Assembly (NCBI RefSeq): GCF_030063205.1
Contig: NZ_JASISQ010000001.1
Span: forward strand, 733,152-797,151
Direction of reading: 5' to 3'
DNA from: Arthrobacter antibioticus
GTDB taxonomy: Bacteria > Actinomycetota > Actinomycetes > Actinomycetales > Micrococcaceae
DNA length: 64,000 bases
Each line of letters begins with the position of its first letter. Within the stretch, counting starts at the first letter, position 1. This document shows positions 52,465 to 61,608 of this stretch, piece after piece. A program made the position numbers and the translations under genes. The notes beneath the pieces are model-generated. The model worked only from the letters and a program-made list of their open reading frames with translations, was not told where the DNA came from and did no database searches.

Positions 52465-53577
52465 TTAGACCAGACGGGTCAGCCAGCCGTGCAAGTCCTC
52501 AACTACGCCTGTTTGAATGCCCACCAGTTGCTCGCGAATGGCTGCAGTAACCTCGCCTATGCCAACTGCGGGGGAAGCGATGGGGCCCTCCGCCGTCTTC
52601 AATTCGCCAATCGGAGTGATAACAGCAGCTGTGCCGCAGGCAAAGACCTCGGTGATATCCCCTGCCGCCACGCCGGACCGCCATTCATCGATGGTGATCT
52701 TGCGCTCTTGGACCTGCATGCCTCGATCGGCGGCAAGCTGCATCACGGATGAACGGGTAATCCCGTGCAGAATGTGGCCGTTGAGTTCGGGGGTGACAAG
52801 TGTGCCGTCCTTGAACACGAAGAAGATGTTCATGCCGCCAAGTTCTTCCACGGCGTTGTCATTGTTCGGATCAAGGAACAGGACCTGCTTGCAACCGTTG
52901 GCCTCGGCCTCCATTTGCGCCGCAAGTGAGGCGGCGTAGTTGCCACCGCACTTTGCCTCGCCTGTGCCACCTTCGCCGGCACGGGCAAAGGTAGTGGTAA
53001 GCCAGATTGAAATCGGTTTCAGTTCCCCACCGAAGTAGTTGCCCGCCGGGGATGCAATAACGCGGTAAGAGACCTCCCGCGCGGGTCGAACCCCTAAGAA
53101 CGCCTCGGTGGCAATCATGAACGGGCGCAGGTACAGGGCATCACCATCGTTGGTGGGCACCCATTCCTGATCAATTCTCACCAGCTGGCGCAGTGACTCC
53201 AAGAAGGTCTCCACCGGCAGCTCCGGGAGCGCCACTCGGCGTGCTGAAGCGTTCAACCGGGCGGCATTGGCTTCGGGACGGAAGGTCCAAATGGAACCGT
53301 CGGCGTGCCGGTAGGCCTTCATACCTTCGAAGATTTCCTGGCCGTAGTGCAACACTGCAGAAGCCGGATCCATGGCAATGGGACCATAGGGTTCAATTCG
53401 GGCATTGCTCCAGCCACCGGCACCCTTGGCATCAACCTTATAATCAACCACTGCCGTGTGATCAGTGAAGTAATCGCCAAAGCCGGGGTTGGCCAAAATG
53501 GCCTCACGCTCCGCGCTGCTCTTAGGGCTTTCGTTGCGCTGCTGAGAAAAGGAATGCTCATTGGCGATCTGGGTCAT
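52465..53577 (-). CDS. ilvE: Branched-chain amino acid aminotransferase
   Basis: A 370-residue PLP fold-type IV enzyme carrying out the last step of leucine, isoleucine and valine synthesis. The Schiff-base lysine is in TGEAKCGGNYAASLAAQ, and LHYGQEIFEGMKAYRHADGS, FLDPNNDNAVEELGGMNIFF and VFACGTAAVITPIGEL are family landmarks. The gene lies about 200 bases downstream of leuB on the same strand. I see no TCTCA-N5-TGAGA palindrome directly upstream. Confidence 0.97.
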   Translation of the reverse strand: MTQIANEHSFSQQRNESPKSSAEREAILANPGFGDYFTDHTAVVDYKVDAKGAGGWSNARIEPYGPIAMDPASAVLHYGQEIFEGMKAYRHADGSIWTFRPEANAARLNASARRVALPELPVETFLESLRQLVRIDQEWVPTNDGDALYLRPFMIATEAFLGVRPAREVSYRVIASPAGNYFGGELKPISIWLTTTFARAGEGGTGEAKCGGNYAASLAAQMEAEANGCKQVLFLDPNNDNAVEELGGMNIFFVFKDGTLVTPELNGHILHGITRSSVMQLAADRGMQVQERKITIDEWRSGVAAGDITEVFACGTAAVITPIGELKTAEGPIASPAVGIGEVTAAIREQLVGIQTGVVEDLHGWLTRLV

Positions 53578-53774
53578 GCTTCCTCCACATGGTTGTGCCC
53601 GCCATCGGTAGTTCCTGCTTGAGGCGGAGTTCGGTACTTTTTTGGCGGGTCCGACACTCCCGGACCCGCACTGTGAAACTACCTCAACTGTAGTACCTAC
53701 CCGGCGTGCTGTGACCCACCGCGCGTACTAGATTCATGTGCTGGCCAGTGGCAAGGGGCAGAAGTACGACGCCG

Positions 53775-54857
53775 TTAGAGGGCCGCCGCTATAGCGTCAC
53801 CAATGGCGCTGGTAAATCTGGGCGAGCCCGCTTCGCGGGTGGCAATATCTGCTGCAACTGCCGCCTCAATCTTTTGCGCTGCATTGCTGTGACCCACGTG
53901 GTGCAGCAGTAGCGCAGCTGAGAGGATGGCCGCCGTTGGATCCGCTTTTTGCTGGCCGGCAATATCCGGGGCAGAACCATGGACGGGTTCAAACATGGAC
54001 GGAGCCGTGCGGTCCATGTTGATATTTCCCGAGGCGGCCAAGCCAATTCCGCCTGTGACGGCCGCTGCCAGATCGGTCACGATGTCCCCAAATAAGTTGT
54101 CGGTGACGATCACATCAAAACGTGCGGGATCGGTCACCAGGAAGATCATGGCGGCATCCACGTGCAGGTAGTCAACGCTGACCTCAGGGAATTCCGCCGC
54201 CACTGCTTCAACTGTGCGCTTCCACAAGTGCCCGGCGTAAACCAGCACATTGTGCTTGTGCACGTAGGTGAGCTTCTTGCGGGGACGCTCATTGGCGCGG
54301 CGGAAACCATCGCGGACCAGACGTTCCACACCGAATGCGGTGTTCACAGAGACTTCCGTGGCCACCTCGTGCGGGGTGCCTCTACGCAGCACTCCGCCGT
54401 TGCCAACATAAGGGCCCTCGGTTCCTTCGCGGACCACCACAAAGTCAATGGTGCCCGGATTCGCCAAAGGTGAGGCCACGCCGTCGTACAAGAAAGAGGG
54501 GCGCAGATTGACGTAATGATCCAGGCTAAATCGCAGCTTCAGGAGCATCTCGCGTTCAATCAGCCCGGAGGGAATGGAGGTATCCCCAGGTGCTGCACCC
54601 ACGGCACCAAAAAGAATGGCATCATGGCCACGGAGCGCTTCGATGGTGGAATCCGGCAGTGTCTCACCTGTGGCCAACCAGTGCTCAGCTCCGAGCAAGT
54701 AATCAGTGAGCTTTAGGCCAAGGCCGTCACTGGCGCACACTTTTTTCAGGACCTTCACGGCCTCGGCGGTCACTTCGGGGCCAATACCGTCGCCTGCAAT
54801 AACAGCAATGTCCAACACGGAAGGGTCCAGCACGGCAGTTTCAGTTGATGCGCTCAT
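53775..54857 (-). CDS. leuB: 3-isopropylmalate dehydrogenase
   Basis: A 360-residue isocitrate/isopropylmalate dehydrogenase family enzyme that oxidatively decarboxylates 3-isopropylmalate. It begins after a short variable stretch with [20 protein letters not shown]. It has [57 protein letters not shown] and [20 protein letters not shown]. The start ATG at 54857 follows a likely operator palindrome by about 40 bases. Together with leuCD, ndgR and ilvE it makes the window rich in leucine genes. Confidence 0.97.
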   Translation of the reverse strand: MSASTETAVLDPSVLDIAVIAGDGIGPEVTAEAVKVLKKVCASDGLGLKLTDYLLGAEHWLATGETLPDSTIEALRGHDAILFGAVGAAPGDTSIPSGLIEREMLLKLRFSLDHYVNLRPSFLYDGVASPLANPGTIDFVVVREGTEGPYVGNGGVLRRGTPHEVATEVSVNTAFGVERLVRDGFRRANERPRKKLTYVHKHNVLVYAGHLWKRTVEAVAAEFPEVSVDYLHVDAAMIFLVTDPARFDVIVTDNLFGDIVTDLAAAVTGGIGLAASGNINMDRTAPSMFEPVHGSAPDIAGQQKADPTAAILSAALLLHHVGHSNAAQKIEAAVAADIATREAGSPRFTSAIGDAIAAAL

Positions 54858-54897
54858 AGTTTCAGGGTAACGAAACCATCCACATGATGGTCAAAGC

Positions 54898-54914
54898 ATC
54901 TCATATAATGAGAT
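54898..54914. promoter_or_regulatory. Palindromic operator upstream of leuB
   Basis: ATCTCATATAATGAGAT is a perfect 7-bp palindrome with a 3-base centre. It contains TCTCA-N5-TGAGA, the same pattern as at 36480-36494 before ndgR. It lies 41 bases upstream of leuB and touches the first base of the photolyase stop codon. It is probably the leucine regulator's site. Confidence 0.6.
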
Positions 54915-56311
54915 TAGGCCTTAATGGATGCGTAGCTTTCCAGCGCTTCGCGTCGGGTGACCTGCAGATCCACAATAGGCTCCGGGTAATCGCTGGATAA
55001 AACCTCCGGCACCCACCGGCTGACATATTTCGCCGCAGGATCGAATTTCTTAGCCTGAGTCAACGGGTTAAAGATCCGAAAATACGGCGAGGCATCCGCA
55101 CCAGAACCTGCCACCCATTGCCAGTTTGCCGGATTGGAGGCAGCATCCGCATCAACCAAAGTATCCCAGAACCACTGCTCCCCCACCCGCCAGTCAAAGC
55201 CAAGGTTCTTCACCAGAAAACTGGCCGCAACCATCCGGACTCTGTTGTGCATCACCCCTGTATGCCACAACTCCCGCTGACCGGCATCCACCATTGGGAT
55301 TCCTGTCTTACCCTGCTGCCACGCCGCCAGGTGCTCGGCGGAACGTTCATCGCCACCGGCAGTCCGCCATGGGAAGTGATCAAACTGTGGGCGCAGATTG
55401 GTGGTGGCCAAATCCGGGTGGTGATACAACTGATGCCAGCAAAATTCACGCCAGCCCAGCTCGGAGGCAAACACGGCGGGACCAGTTGATCCAGCCGGCG
55501 TGGAACTATGGGAGGTTGGACCGCTCTGGCGGATCTGCGCCACTCCAGCCCATATCTGGAACGGGCTCAGCTGCCCCCAACGCAAGTAAGGTGAAAGCCG
55601 GCTTGTTCCGCGTTGGTCAGGCCTGTCGCGCGCGTCGGAGTAATCCCCTACCCGCTCATTGAGGAAATCAGCCAGCAGTTCATGGCCGGCCGCCGCCGTG
55701 GGCTGCCAGTTTTCACGCAGCCCGCCGGCCCAATCGGGGGTGGTGGGTAGCAAGTTCCAGCTTTCTAGCCCATCGCTTTCTGGCAGCAGAGCGCCAAAGC
55801 CTGATCCGGGGTCGGGATGGCCAAGCGGTGCCCTGAAGTCCTCGGTGGAGACTGTTCGCCAGAAAGGTGTGAAAACCTGATATGGATTACCTGCCCCGGT
55901 GCGCACTTTCCATGGTTCATGCAAAAGGTTGGCTTGGAAGCTTTCGGCGTGGATGCCCTGGTCTCCCGCCCAGGACTTGACCGCTGCATCGACCTCTCGT
56001 TCCGGGCCGCCATAGCGTCGGTTCCAGTAGAGGGCTCCCGCTCCCAGCTCGGCGGCCAACTCGGTGACAACCCCAACGCCGGGGCCACGGCGCAGGATTA
56101 GCTCAATACCCAGCTGGGCAAGTTCAGCTCGAAGGTCTACAAGTGCGTAGTGTAGCCACCACTTCACGGCCCCACCCAGTGCCCGGATACCCGGGGACTC
56201 CTGATCCAGGACGTAGAGCGCCACAGCGGAACCTTCCCCGGTAGCAGCTAGTAAAGCGGGGTTGTCGGCCACGCGCAAGTCATCCCGAAACCAGACGATA
56301 GAGACATTCAT
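54914..56311 (-). CDS. phrB: Deoxyribodipyrimidine photolyase
   Basis: A 465-residue cryptochrome/photolyase family protein from ATG 56311, where it begins MNVSIVWFRDDLRVADNPAL. The longer open frame to 56761 is antisense to crtEb and spurious. The N-terminal antenna domain is followed by the FAD domain with GTSRLSPYLRWGQLSPFQIW, WHTGVMHNRVRMVAASFLVK and NPANWQWVAGSGADASPYFR. It repairs UV-induced pyrimidine dimers with blue light. Its position after the carotenoid operon gives a light-protection block. An 8-bp tandem repeat lies in its leader. Confidence 0.95.
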   Translation of the reverse strand: MNVSIVWFRDDLRVADNPALLAATGEGSAVALYVLDQESPGIRALGGAVKWWLHYALVDLRAELAQLGIELILRRGPGVGVVTELAAELGAGALYWNRRYGGPEREVDAAVKSWAGDQGIHAESFQANLLHEPWKVRTGAGNPYQVFTPFWRTVSTEDFRAPLGHPDPGSGFGALLPESDGLESWNLLPTTPDWAGGLRENWQPTAAAGHELLADFLNERVGDYSDARDRPDQRGTSRLSPYLRWGQLSPFQIWAGVAQIRQSGPTSHSSTPAGSTGPAVFASELGWREFCWHQLYHHPDLATTNLRPQFDHFPWRTAGGDERSAEHLAAWQQGKTGIPMVDAGQRELWHTGVMHNRVRMVAASFLVKNLGFDWRVGEQWFWDTLVDADAASNPANWQWVAGSGADASPYFRIFNPLTQAKKFDPAAKYVSRWVPEVLSSDYPEPIVDLQVTRREALESYASIKA

Positions 56312-56330
56312 GAGTAGGCCTTTCGGTACT

Positions 56331-56370
56331 TGGGTAGCTGGGTCGCTGGGTCGCTGGGTCGCTTGGAAGC
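56331..56370. repeat. Five 8-bp tandem units in the photolyase leader
   Basis: TGGGTAGC, TGGGTCGC three times, then TTGGAAGC run from 56331 to 56370. They lie 20 bases upstream of the photolyase ATG and 25 bases after the crtEb stop. Copy number could change by slippage and alter spacing in the leader. Confidence 0.9.
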
Positions 56371-56394
56371 GGAGCGGTTCCAGGGCAACGATTA

Positions 56395-57246
56395 CTAGCT
56401 GCCTCGGAGAATCAGCCAGATCAAAGTCAACGTGACAAGGAATCCGGTGAGGTAGTTCAGCCATAGGAATCTCTTCCAAGCAACATTGGCGCTTGCGGAG
56501 GTGGCATCGGTGACACGTAGATAGGGGCCAACATTGATTAAGTACGGCACGGCCAACACGGCAGCAAAGGGTGCTGGGGTCCATAGCATCAGCACGCCCG
56601 CCATGGCGTAGGCAATAAAGGAAAACCACGCGGTGAAGCGGGCACCAAGCACGGTACCAATGGAGGCAATATTCGCCTCCCGGTCCGGTACAACATCCTG
56701 CACAGCACCAAAGGCATGGCTGGCCATGCCCCACAGGAAGAAGGCCAATAACACGGCCCAAACTGCGGGGGAAAACTCAGCGTTAACCAAGGCCAAGCCG
56801 TATACGGCAGGAGAGACAAAATGCGTGCTTGAGGTAATGGAATCCAGGAACGGACGTTCCTTGAAACGCAGAACTGGCGCGCTATAAGCCACTACGGCGA
56901 ACAAGGATACGGTTAGAACAATATTTGCACCCACACCCCCTTGGGTGGCCAGGACCAGCACAAATGGTGCAGTGGCAATGACGGCGGCCCAGAGCACAAA
57001 ACGGTGGTGGCGGCGGTCCAAAACCGCCCCTTCTACTCCCCCTTTGCGGGCATTGAGTAGATCCGATTCGTAGTCAAAAACATCATTGATGCCGTACATC
57101 AAGAGGTTGTAAGGGATCAGGAAGAATATTGTTCCCACCACAAATACCCAGTCGATCCGTCCCGTCACCAAAAAGTAGGCTGCTGCGAAGGGATAGGCCG
57201 TATTGACCCAAGAAACAGGGCGTGAAGTCACAAATAAATCCTTCAT
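56395..57246 (-). CDS. crtEb: Lycopene elongase / prenyltransferase (UbiA family)
   Basis: A 283-residue UbiA-type integral membrane prenyltransferase from ATG 57246, which overlaps the crtYf stop (57243). An upstream start at 57276 would lie inside crtYf. The aspartate-rich motif NDVFDYESD and the second motif QDVVPDREANIAS bind Mg-pyrophosphate. About eight hydrophobic helices follow. It should add two C5 units to lycopene to give flavuxanthin (C50). It is the last gene of the carotenoid operon. Confidence 0.92.
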   Translation of the reverse strand: MKDLFVTSRPVSWVNTAYPFAAAYFLVTGRIDWVFVVGTIFFLIPYNLLMYGINDVFDYESDLLNARKGGVEGAVLDRRHHRFVLWAAVIATAPFVLVLATQGGVGANIVLTVSLFAVVAYSAPVLRFKERPFLDSITSSTHFVSPAVYGLALVNAEFSPAVWAVLLAFFLWGMASHAFGAVQDVVPDREANIASIGTVLGARFTAWFSFIAYAMAGVLMLWTPAPFAAVLAVPYLINVGPYLRVTDATSASANVAWKRFLWLNYLTGFLVTLTLIWLILRGS

Positions 57247-57551
57247 GATTTTTTCCTCCCTGTCAGCAACAACCAAAGCCCTGGTAGCAGCAGCACCCCA
57301 CCAAGCGGGTACGCAAAGTCTTCAATGGGAGCCAGACCAATGTGCAAACCGTTAAGCGTCTCACCAGCGTAGTCAAAGAGACCCGAAGCAATCATCAGGT
57401 TGTCGAAGACCACCGTCAGCCCCACCATGACGAGCAGAGAAACAAGAACAGCGGTACTCACCGTCCGTTTCTTTGGGCTGCGCCACAGGGCCGCTACGAA
57501 GATCAGAGCAGCTAGCGAAAGGAAGATCGCATTGAGCTGAAGAAAATTCAT
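57243..57551 (-). CDS. crtYf: C50 carotenoid epsilon-cyclase subunit
   Basis: A 102-residue membrane protein with three hydrophobic helices and the conserved FDNLMIASGLFDYAGETLNG, followed by IGLAPIEDFAYPLGG. It belongs to the small heterodimeric lycopene cyclase family. With crtYe it should cyclise flavuxanthin to decaprenoxanthin. It overlaps both neighbours by four bases. Confidence 0.9.
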   Translation of the reverse strand: MNFLQLNAIFLSLAALIFVAALWRSPKKRTVSTAVLVSLLVMVGLTVVFDNLMIASGLFDYAGETLNGLHIGLAPIEDFAYPLGGVLLLPGLWLLLTGRKKS

Positions 57552-57919
57552 CCCTGCCCACCTCCTGGTTGGTGTTCCGGTTGGTGGTTTCCACGCCGGC
57601 GTCCACGCTTAGTTGCCCGCGAGAGCACTCGCTGAGCTCCGGTAAAGAGAATCATCGTTTGATAGCACAAGAACAGCAGGAAAAATGCTTCTTCCAGTGG
57701 CAGTTGCTCCCCGATCATGATCCCCGTCATCAGCGGGGAATCGCGGTGTAAGAAGATGCCAACAGCAATGGCCCACACATCCCAGGCCAGGAAAAAAGCT
57801 GTACCCAGAAGAAGGACTGCGGCGCCCGCAAGTGGCTTGTCAAAGAGGAACAGTTTCCACCGGGCATCGATAAGTGCCATGCACCCTAACAGGGCCAGCA
57901 GAATAGAGAGATAAATCAC
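57548..57919 (-). CDS. crtYe: C50 carotenoid epsilon-cyclase subunit
   Basis: A 123-residue membrane protein with three hydrophobic helices, including YLSILLALLGCMALIDARWK and AWDVWAIAVGIFLHRDSPLM. The family motif EQLPLEEAFFLLFLCYQTMI is present. It is the partner of crtYf. The C-terminal basic tail (KRGRRRGNHQPEHQPGGG) is variable. Translation starts at GTG 57919, overlapping the crtI stop. Confidence 0.9.
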   Translation of the reverse strand: MIYLSILLALLGCMALIDARWKLFLFDKPLAGAAVLLLGTAFFLAWDVWAIAVGIFLHRDSPLMTGIMIGEQLPLEEAFFLLFLCYQTMILFTGAQRVLSRATKRGRRRGNHQPEHQPGGGQG

Positions 57920-59547
57920 GGAGCGTCCACCTGTGCATCCAAGGGCTGTGCATCCAAGGGTCCTGCGGTGGCGTCACCGCGGACCAATTTAAGCACTATT
58001 TCTGCGCTGATCATGCACATGGGCACACCGATTCCAGGCCGAACGGAGCTTCCTGCATAGTACAACCCTGCCACCTTGGCGTTGCTGTTGCCCGGGCGCA
58101 GGAACGCACTTTGAGTCAGGGTGTGGGCCAGGCCTAATGCGCTTCCTTTCCATGCGTTGAAGTTATCTTCAAAATCCGCTGGGCCGTAGCTGCGCCGGAC
58201 CACAATGCGTTCTGCCAGATCAGGGGTGTTAGTCCACGCGGCAAGTTGGGCGATGGCCGCATCGGCAACTTTTTCCACCTCAGGTGAGCCAGCGCCGTCG
58301 TGCCCGCCCTTCCCCCACTTCGTCAACGCCGGGGCCGGAATCAAAAGAAACAGGTTCTCGCTGCCAGCTGGAGACACTGTAGGATCTGTGGCGCTGGGGC
58401 GACTGACGTACAGGGACGTGGTGCTGGCAAGCGCCTGGCCATCAGTGATGCGGGCAAAGTTGTCCTGCCAGTCGTCGGTGAAGAGCAGGTTGTGATGGGC
58501 AAATTCTGCCAAGGTGCCGCTGACACCTAGGCAGACAAGGACGGCGCTGATACCCGGATCCGTCTTCTCCCATTTGCTTTCTTTTCGCATGCGCAATGGC
58601 TCCGGAAGCAGCGCCGTCTCTACGTGGTGCAGATCCGCAGCCCCCACAACAAGGTCGGCACTCAATCTGTGCCCAGCACCGGCGTTGTCTTGCCAGGCAA
58701 CTCCCTCGCAGCGAGCTTTTTTCCCGGCCGTTTTGGTGAGAATCTGCGTTGCTGTGGCTCCGGTGATGATATCTACCCCTGCCGCACGGGCCACACGCTC
58801 CATCGCATCAACAACGGCAGCGAATCCGCCTTGCGGGTACAACACCCCATCCTGTAAATCCAGATGGCTCATCAGGTGATAAATAGAGGGCGCCTTGTAG
58901 GGGCTGGTGCCCAGAAAAACGGCAGGATAACCCAGCACTTTTTGTTGCAGTGGATGTGTAAAGCGTGCCGCCACAAAGCCGTGCAACTTCTGCGTCAGAA
59001 GCTTGGCAAGCCTGGGCGCATGGCGAATAACCTGGGGGCTGAGGAAGCCGCGAAGAGTACTAAATGGATCATAAAGAAAGTGCCTTTTGGCCAAGTTGTA
59101 GGCCAGCTCGGCGGAGTCTAGGTAGCGTTCCAGCTCTTCACCGGAACCGGGATCTTGGGACTCGAAAAGGGCCGTGGCCAGTCCACGTCCTGTCCGTACT
59201 TCGGTTGAGTCCGTGCCGGGCTGCGCTTTCCCGTCACTGCCGATGTTGGCCGCGGCAATCAAATTTGGGGAGTTCCATAATTTGTAGGCCGGATCCAGCC
59301 TGACTAGCTCCAGCTCGGCAGCCGCGCTAGTGCCCATCATGGCGAACCAGTGGTCAATGACTTCCGGCATGAGGTACCAGCTAGGCCCGGTGTCAAAACT
59401 GAATCCTTCACTTTCCCACCTGCCCGCACGGCCGCCAAGCTGATCCCCTTTTTCCAGAATCGTGACAGCGTGCCCGTCCCTTGCCAAGAGCCCAGCCGTG
59501 GCTAACCCTGAGATGCCTCCACCAATGACGACGCATGTTTGGTTCAT
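57916..59547 (-). CDS. crtI: Phytoene desaturase
   Basis: A 543-residue FAD-dependent desaturase converting phytoene to lycopene. The N-terminal FAD motif is VIGGGISGLATAGLLARDGH, then ILEKGDQLGGRAGRWE. SFDTGPSWYLMPEVIDHWF and the C-terminal GLYYAGSSVRPGIGVPMCMI are typical of CrtI. The C-terminus has a repeat (PLDAQPLDAQVDAP) of no known role. It overlaps crtB and crtYe by four bases each. Confidence 0.95.
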   Translation of the reverse strand: MNQTCVVIGGGISGLATAGLLARDGHAVTILEKGDQLGGRAGRWESEGFSFDTGPSWYLMPEVIDHWFAMMGTSAAAELELVRLDPAYKLWNSPNLIAAANIGSDGKAQPGTDSTEVRTGRGLATALFESQDPGSGEELERYLDSAELAYNLAKRHFLYDPFSTLRGFLSPQVIRHAPRLAKLLTQKLHGFVAARFTHPLQQKVLGYPAVFLGTSPYKAPSIYHLMSHLDLQDGVLYPQGGFAAVVDAMERVARAAGVDIITGATATQILTKTAGKKARCEGVAWQDNAGAGHRLSADLVVGAADLHHVETALLPEPLRMRKESKWEKTDPGISAVLVCLGVSGTLAEFAHHNLLFTDDWQDNFARITDGQALASTTSLYVSRPSATDPTVSPAGSENLFLLIPAPALTKWGKGGHDGAGSPEVEKVADAAIAQLAAWTNTPDLAERIVVRRSYGPADFEDNFNAWKGSALGLAHTLTQSAFLRPGNSNAKVAGLYYAGSSVRPGIGVPMCMISAEIVLKLVRGDATAGPLDAQPLDAQVDAP

Positions 59548-60449
59548 AGGTGTGCCTCCTGTGGCAAAAGTTTGCGGGGGTTGATCCGGGTAGTGCTGGT
59601 GAATACTCGCAAAGCTATACAGACTTTTTGCCAGTCAGGCACGCGGACTCGACGTTTCACCAGATTGGCGGCCGGTACTTTTCCGATCCGATCTACAAGC
59701 GCTAGAAACAAATCATGCGCCAAGCGCACAGCGCGTTGCGCCGGAGGTGCAAGAAACACCATGCCTGCCCTGGCTGCAGCAAGGTCGTCCCGGATGTCCT
59801 GCAGCAGTTCGCGTTTATGCGCATCGTTGAAAACAGACGGGTCCAACCCGGGAAAATAAAAACGGCCCAAGTCACCACTGTCAGCACCTAAATCACGCAA
59901 AAAATTCACTTTTTGAAATGCGGCACCCAAACTACGAGCGGAATGGATCAGCTCCTGTTCATGACCGGGCACGGAGCCTTTCATGGTTTGGAAAACCTGC
60001 AGGCACATAAGACCCACCACTTCTGCAGAACCATAAATGTATTCCGCTAAAGTTTCCGCGGAATGCACTGTTTCAAGCACATCCGTTCGCATCGAAGCAA
60101 AAAAGGGTTTCGTCAACTGGGCATCAATGCCCACCTGCCGCGCCGTCAAGGCAAAAGCATGAACCACCATGTTGGTGCTGTAGCCACACTCCAAAGCCTT
60201 TTCGGTTTCCTGTTCCAAATTATCAAGTTGCCAACACACTTCTTGCGCATCGAGCCCGGCCGCGGCAGCAGCGCCGTCGACCACTTCATCAGCAATCCGG
60301 ACCAAAGCGTAGATATTCTCGATGTGGCGGCGCTCTTTACGCCCCAAAATCCAGCAGGCCAGCCCAAACGAGGTTGAATAGCTGCCAATCACCACCCCTG
60401 CACTGCGGGTGGCGGTATCTGAGTAATGCCCTAAGGGATCCATTCCCAT
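59544..60449 (-). CDS. crtB: Phytoene synthase
   Basis: A 301-residue squalene/phytoene synthase joining two GGPP molecules. The ATG at 60449 lies two bases after the crtE stop. An AAGGA about 11 nt upstream supports it; a start at 60491 would lie deep in crtE. The first aspartate motif is VRIADEVVDGAA and the second is NFLRDLGADSGDLGRFYFPG. The second motif is extended by a few residues compared with the usual DVGED form, as in other actinobacterial CrtB. Confidence 0.94.
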   Translation of the reverse strand: MGMDPLGHYSDTATRSAGVVIGSYSTSFGLACWILGRKERRHIENIYALVRIADEVVDGAAAAAGLDAQEVCWQLDNLEQETEKALECGYSTNMVVHAFALTARQVGIDAQLTKPFFASMRTDVLETVHSAETLAEYIYGSAEVVGLMCLQVFQTMKGSVPGHEQELIHSARSLGAAFQKVNFLRDLGADSGDLGRFYFPGLDPSVFNDAHKRELLQDIRDDLAAARAGMVFLAPPAQRAVRLAHDLFLALVDRIGKVPAANLVKRRVRVPDWQKVCIALRVFTSTTRINPRKLLPQEAHL

Positions 60450-60451
60450 GC

Positions 60452-61564
60452 TTAGTTTTTCCTTGTCAGGACGTGATCGCAGATGCGGCAAAGTTCGGAA
60501 TAGAGCGCTTCTGGCAGTTCCAGCTGCCCTGCCTTATCCAAAGCATCCGAAACCAGGGATTCGGCCAGACCCACAGCAAAGTCCTGCGCCCCTAGTTGGT
60601 GGAGGACCTCACGCATGGAATCCGTGCTTGCCCGCCCTGCCTTGAACGACTCCAAAGCAGCTACAAACTCATGGGAGCCTTGGGCAAAGGTGGTCAAGAT
60701 GGTGCGTTTACCCTCGCGAAGGTCAGAGTCAACCGACTTGCCAGTCTGGGCGGATTCGCCGAATGTTCCCAGAACATCGTCAATGATTTGGTACGCAATG
60801 CCAATGTCGCGGCCCACCGAGGCCAACGCATCGGCAGTGTCTACCGACTCGCCCGCCAACAACGCTCCGGCACGCAGGGGCATTTCAAAAGAATAAACAG
60901 CGGTTTTTAGCCGTTCCATGTTCAGCACTTCTGGCAGTTGGGCATCCAAGCCTCCCAGTGAGAACAACAAGTCATCGAGTTCACCGGCGGCAGCGGCAAA
61001 AATTGCCTCGTGCATGGTTTCCAGGATCAGCATGCTGTGCGGGTGGGACAGTGCGGCCGAAGTAGCCAAGCGAAGTGATCCTGTCAGCAACAGATCTCCG
61101 GCAATAATGGCGGCGGAAAATCCGGCATGATCAGCGTCAGCATCATCATGGCCAAGAGAGGCCGCCATATCCCGGTAATTTGCGCCAATGGTGGCCGTGC
61201 CTCGGCGGATAAAGTCTCTGTCAATGACGTCGTCGTGCACCAGCAATGCTGCGTGCAGGATCTCAAAGGCCGCGGCCATGTCTGCGCAGGCACGCAGATT
61301 GCTGCCACCAAACGCCGAATATGTCATATAAACCAGCTTGGGACGCATCCATTTACCACCATCGGTGGTCTGAGCCATCCGATTCCAAAGAGAGCTGAAC
61401 GCCGGTGAGTAGTTGCGTGCGCGCTCCTCGTGTCCGGCAAAATACTCGTGTAATGACGCCTGAACCTGCACCTTGAAAGAACCCCAATCCGGCGTCCCCG
61501 CACTGATCATAGGCTCTCCCAAAGCCGGTCTATCAGCGGAAACGCTGCTCCTGCGATCCGTCAT
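60452..61564 (-). CDS. crtE: Geranylgeranyl diphosphate synthase
   Basis: A 370-residue polyprenyl synthase from ATG 61564, preceded by GAGGTGG at ideal spacing. A GTG at 61612 and an ATG at 61609 overlapping the MarR stop are alternatives. The first aspartate-rich motif is LLVHDDVIDRDF and the second is YQIIDDVLGTFGES. It makes the C20 precursor for phytoene and is the first enzyme gene of the operon. The N-terminal ~25 residues are variable. Confidence 0.94.
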   Translation of the reverse strand: MTDRRSSVSADRPALGEPMISAGTPDWGSFKVQVQASLHEYFAGHEERARNYSPAFSSLWNRMAQTTDGGKWMRPKLVYMTYSAFGGSNLRACADMAAAFEILHAALLVHDDVIDRDFIRRGTATIGANYRDMAASLGHDDADADHAGFSAAIIAGDLLLTGSLRLATSAALSHPHSMLILETMHEAIFAAAAGELDDLLFSLGGLDAQLPEVLNMERLKTAVYSFEMPLRAGALLAGESVDTADALASVGRDIGIAYQIIDDVLGTFGESAQTGKSVDSDLREGKRTILTTFAQGSHEFVAALESFKAGRASTDSMREVLHQLGAQDFAVGLAESLVSDALDKAGQLELPEALYSELCRICDHVLTRKN

Positions 61565-61608
61565 GGTTCCACCTCGTAACGTGTCTGGACCTTGATTGGT
61601 TGTTGGCA

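Noticed and set aside
56312-56761. N-terminal extension of the photolyase frame
   Set aside because: It is antisense to crtEb, is Cys/Trp-rich without homology, and a normal photolyase start exists at 56311.
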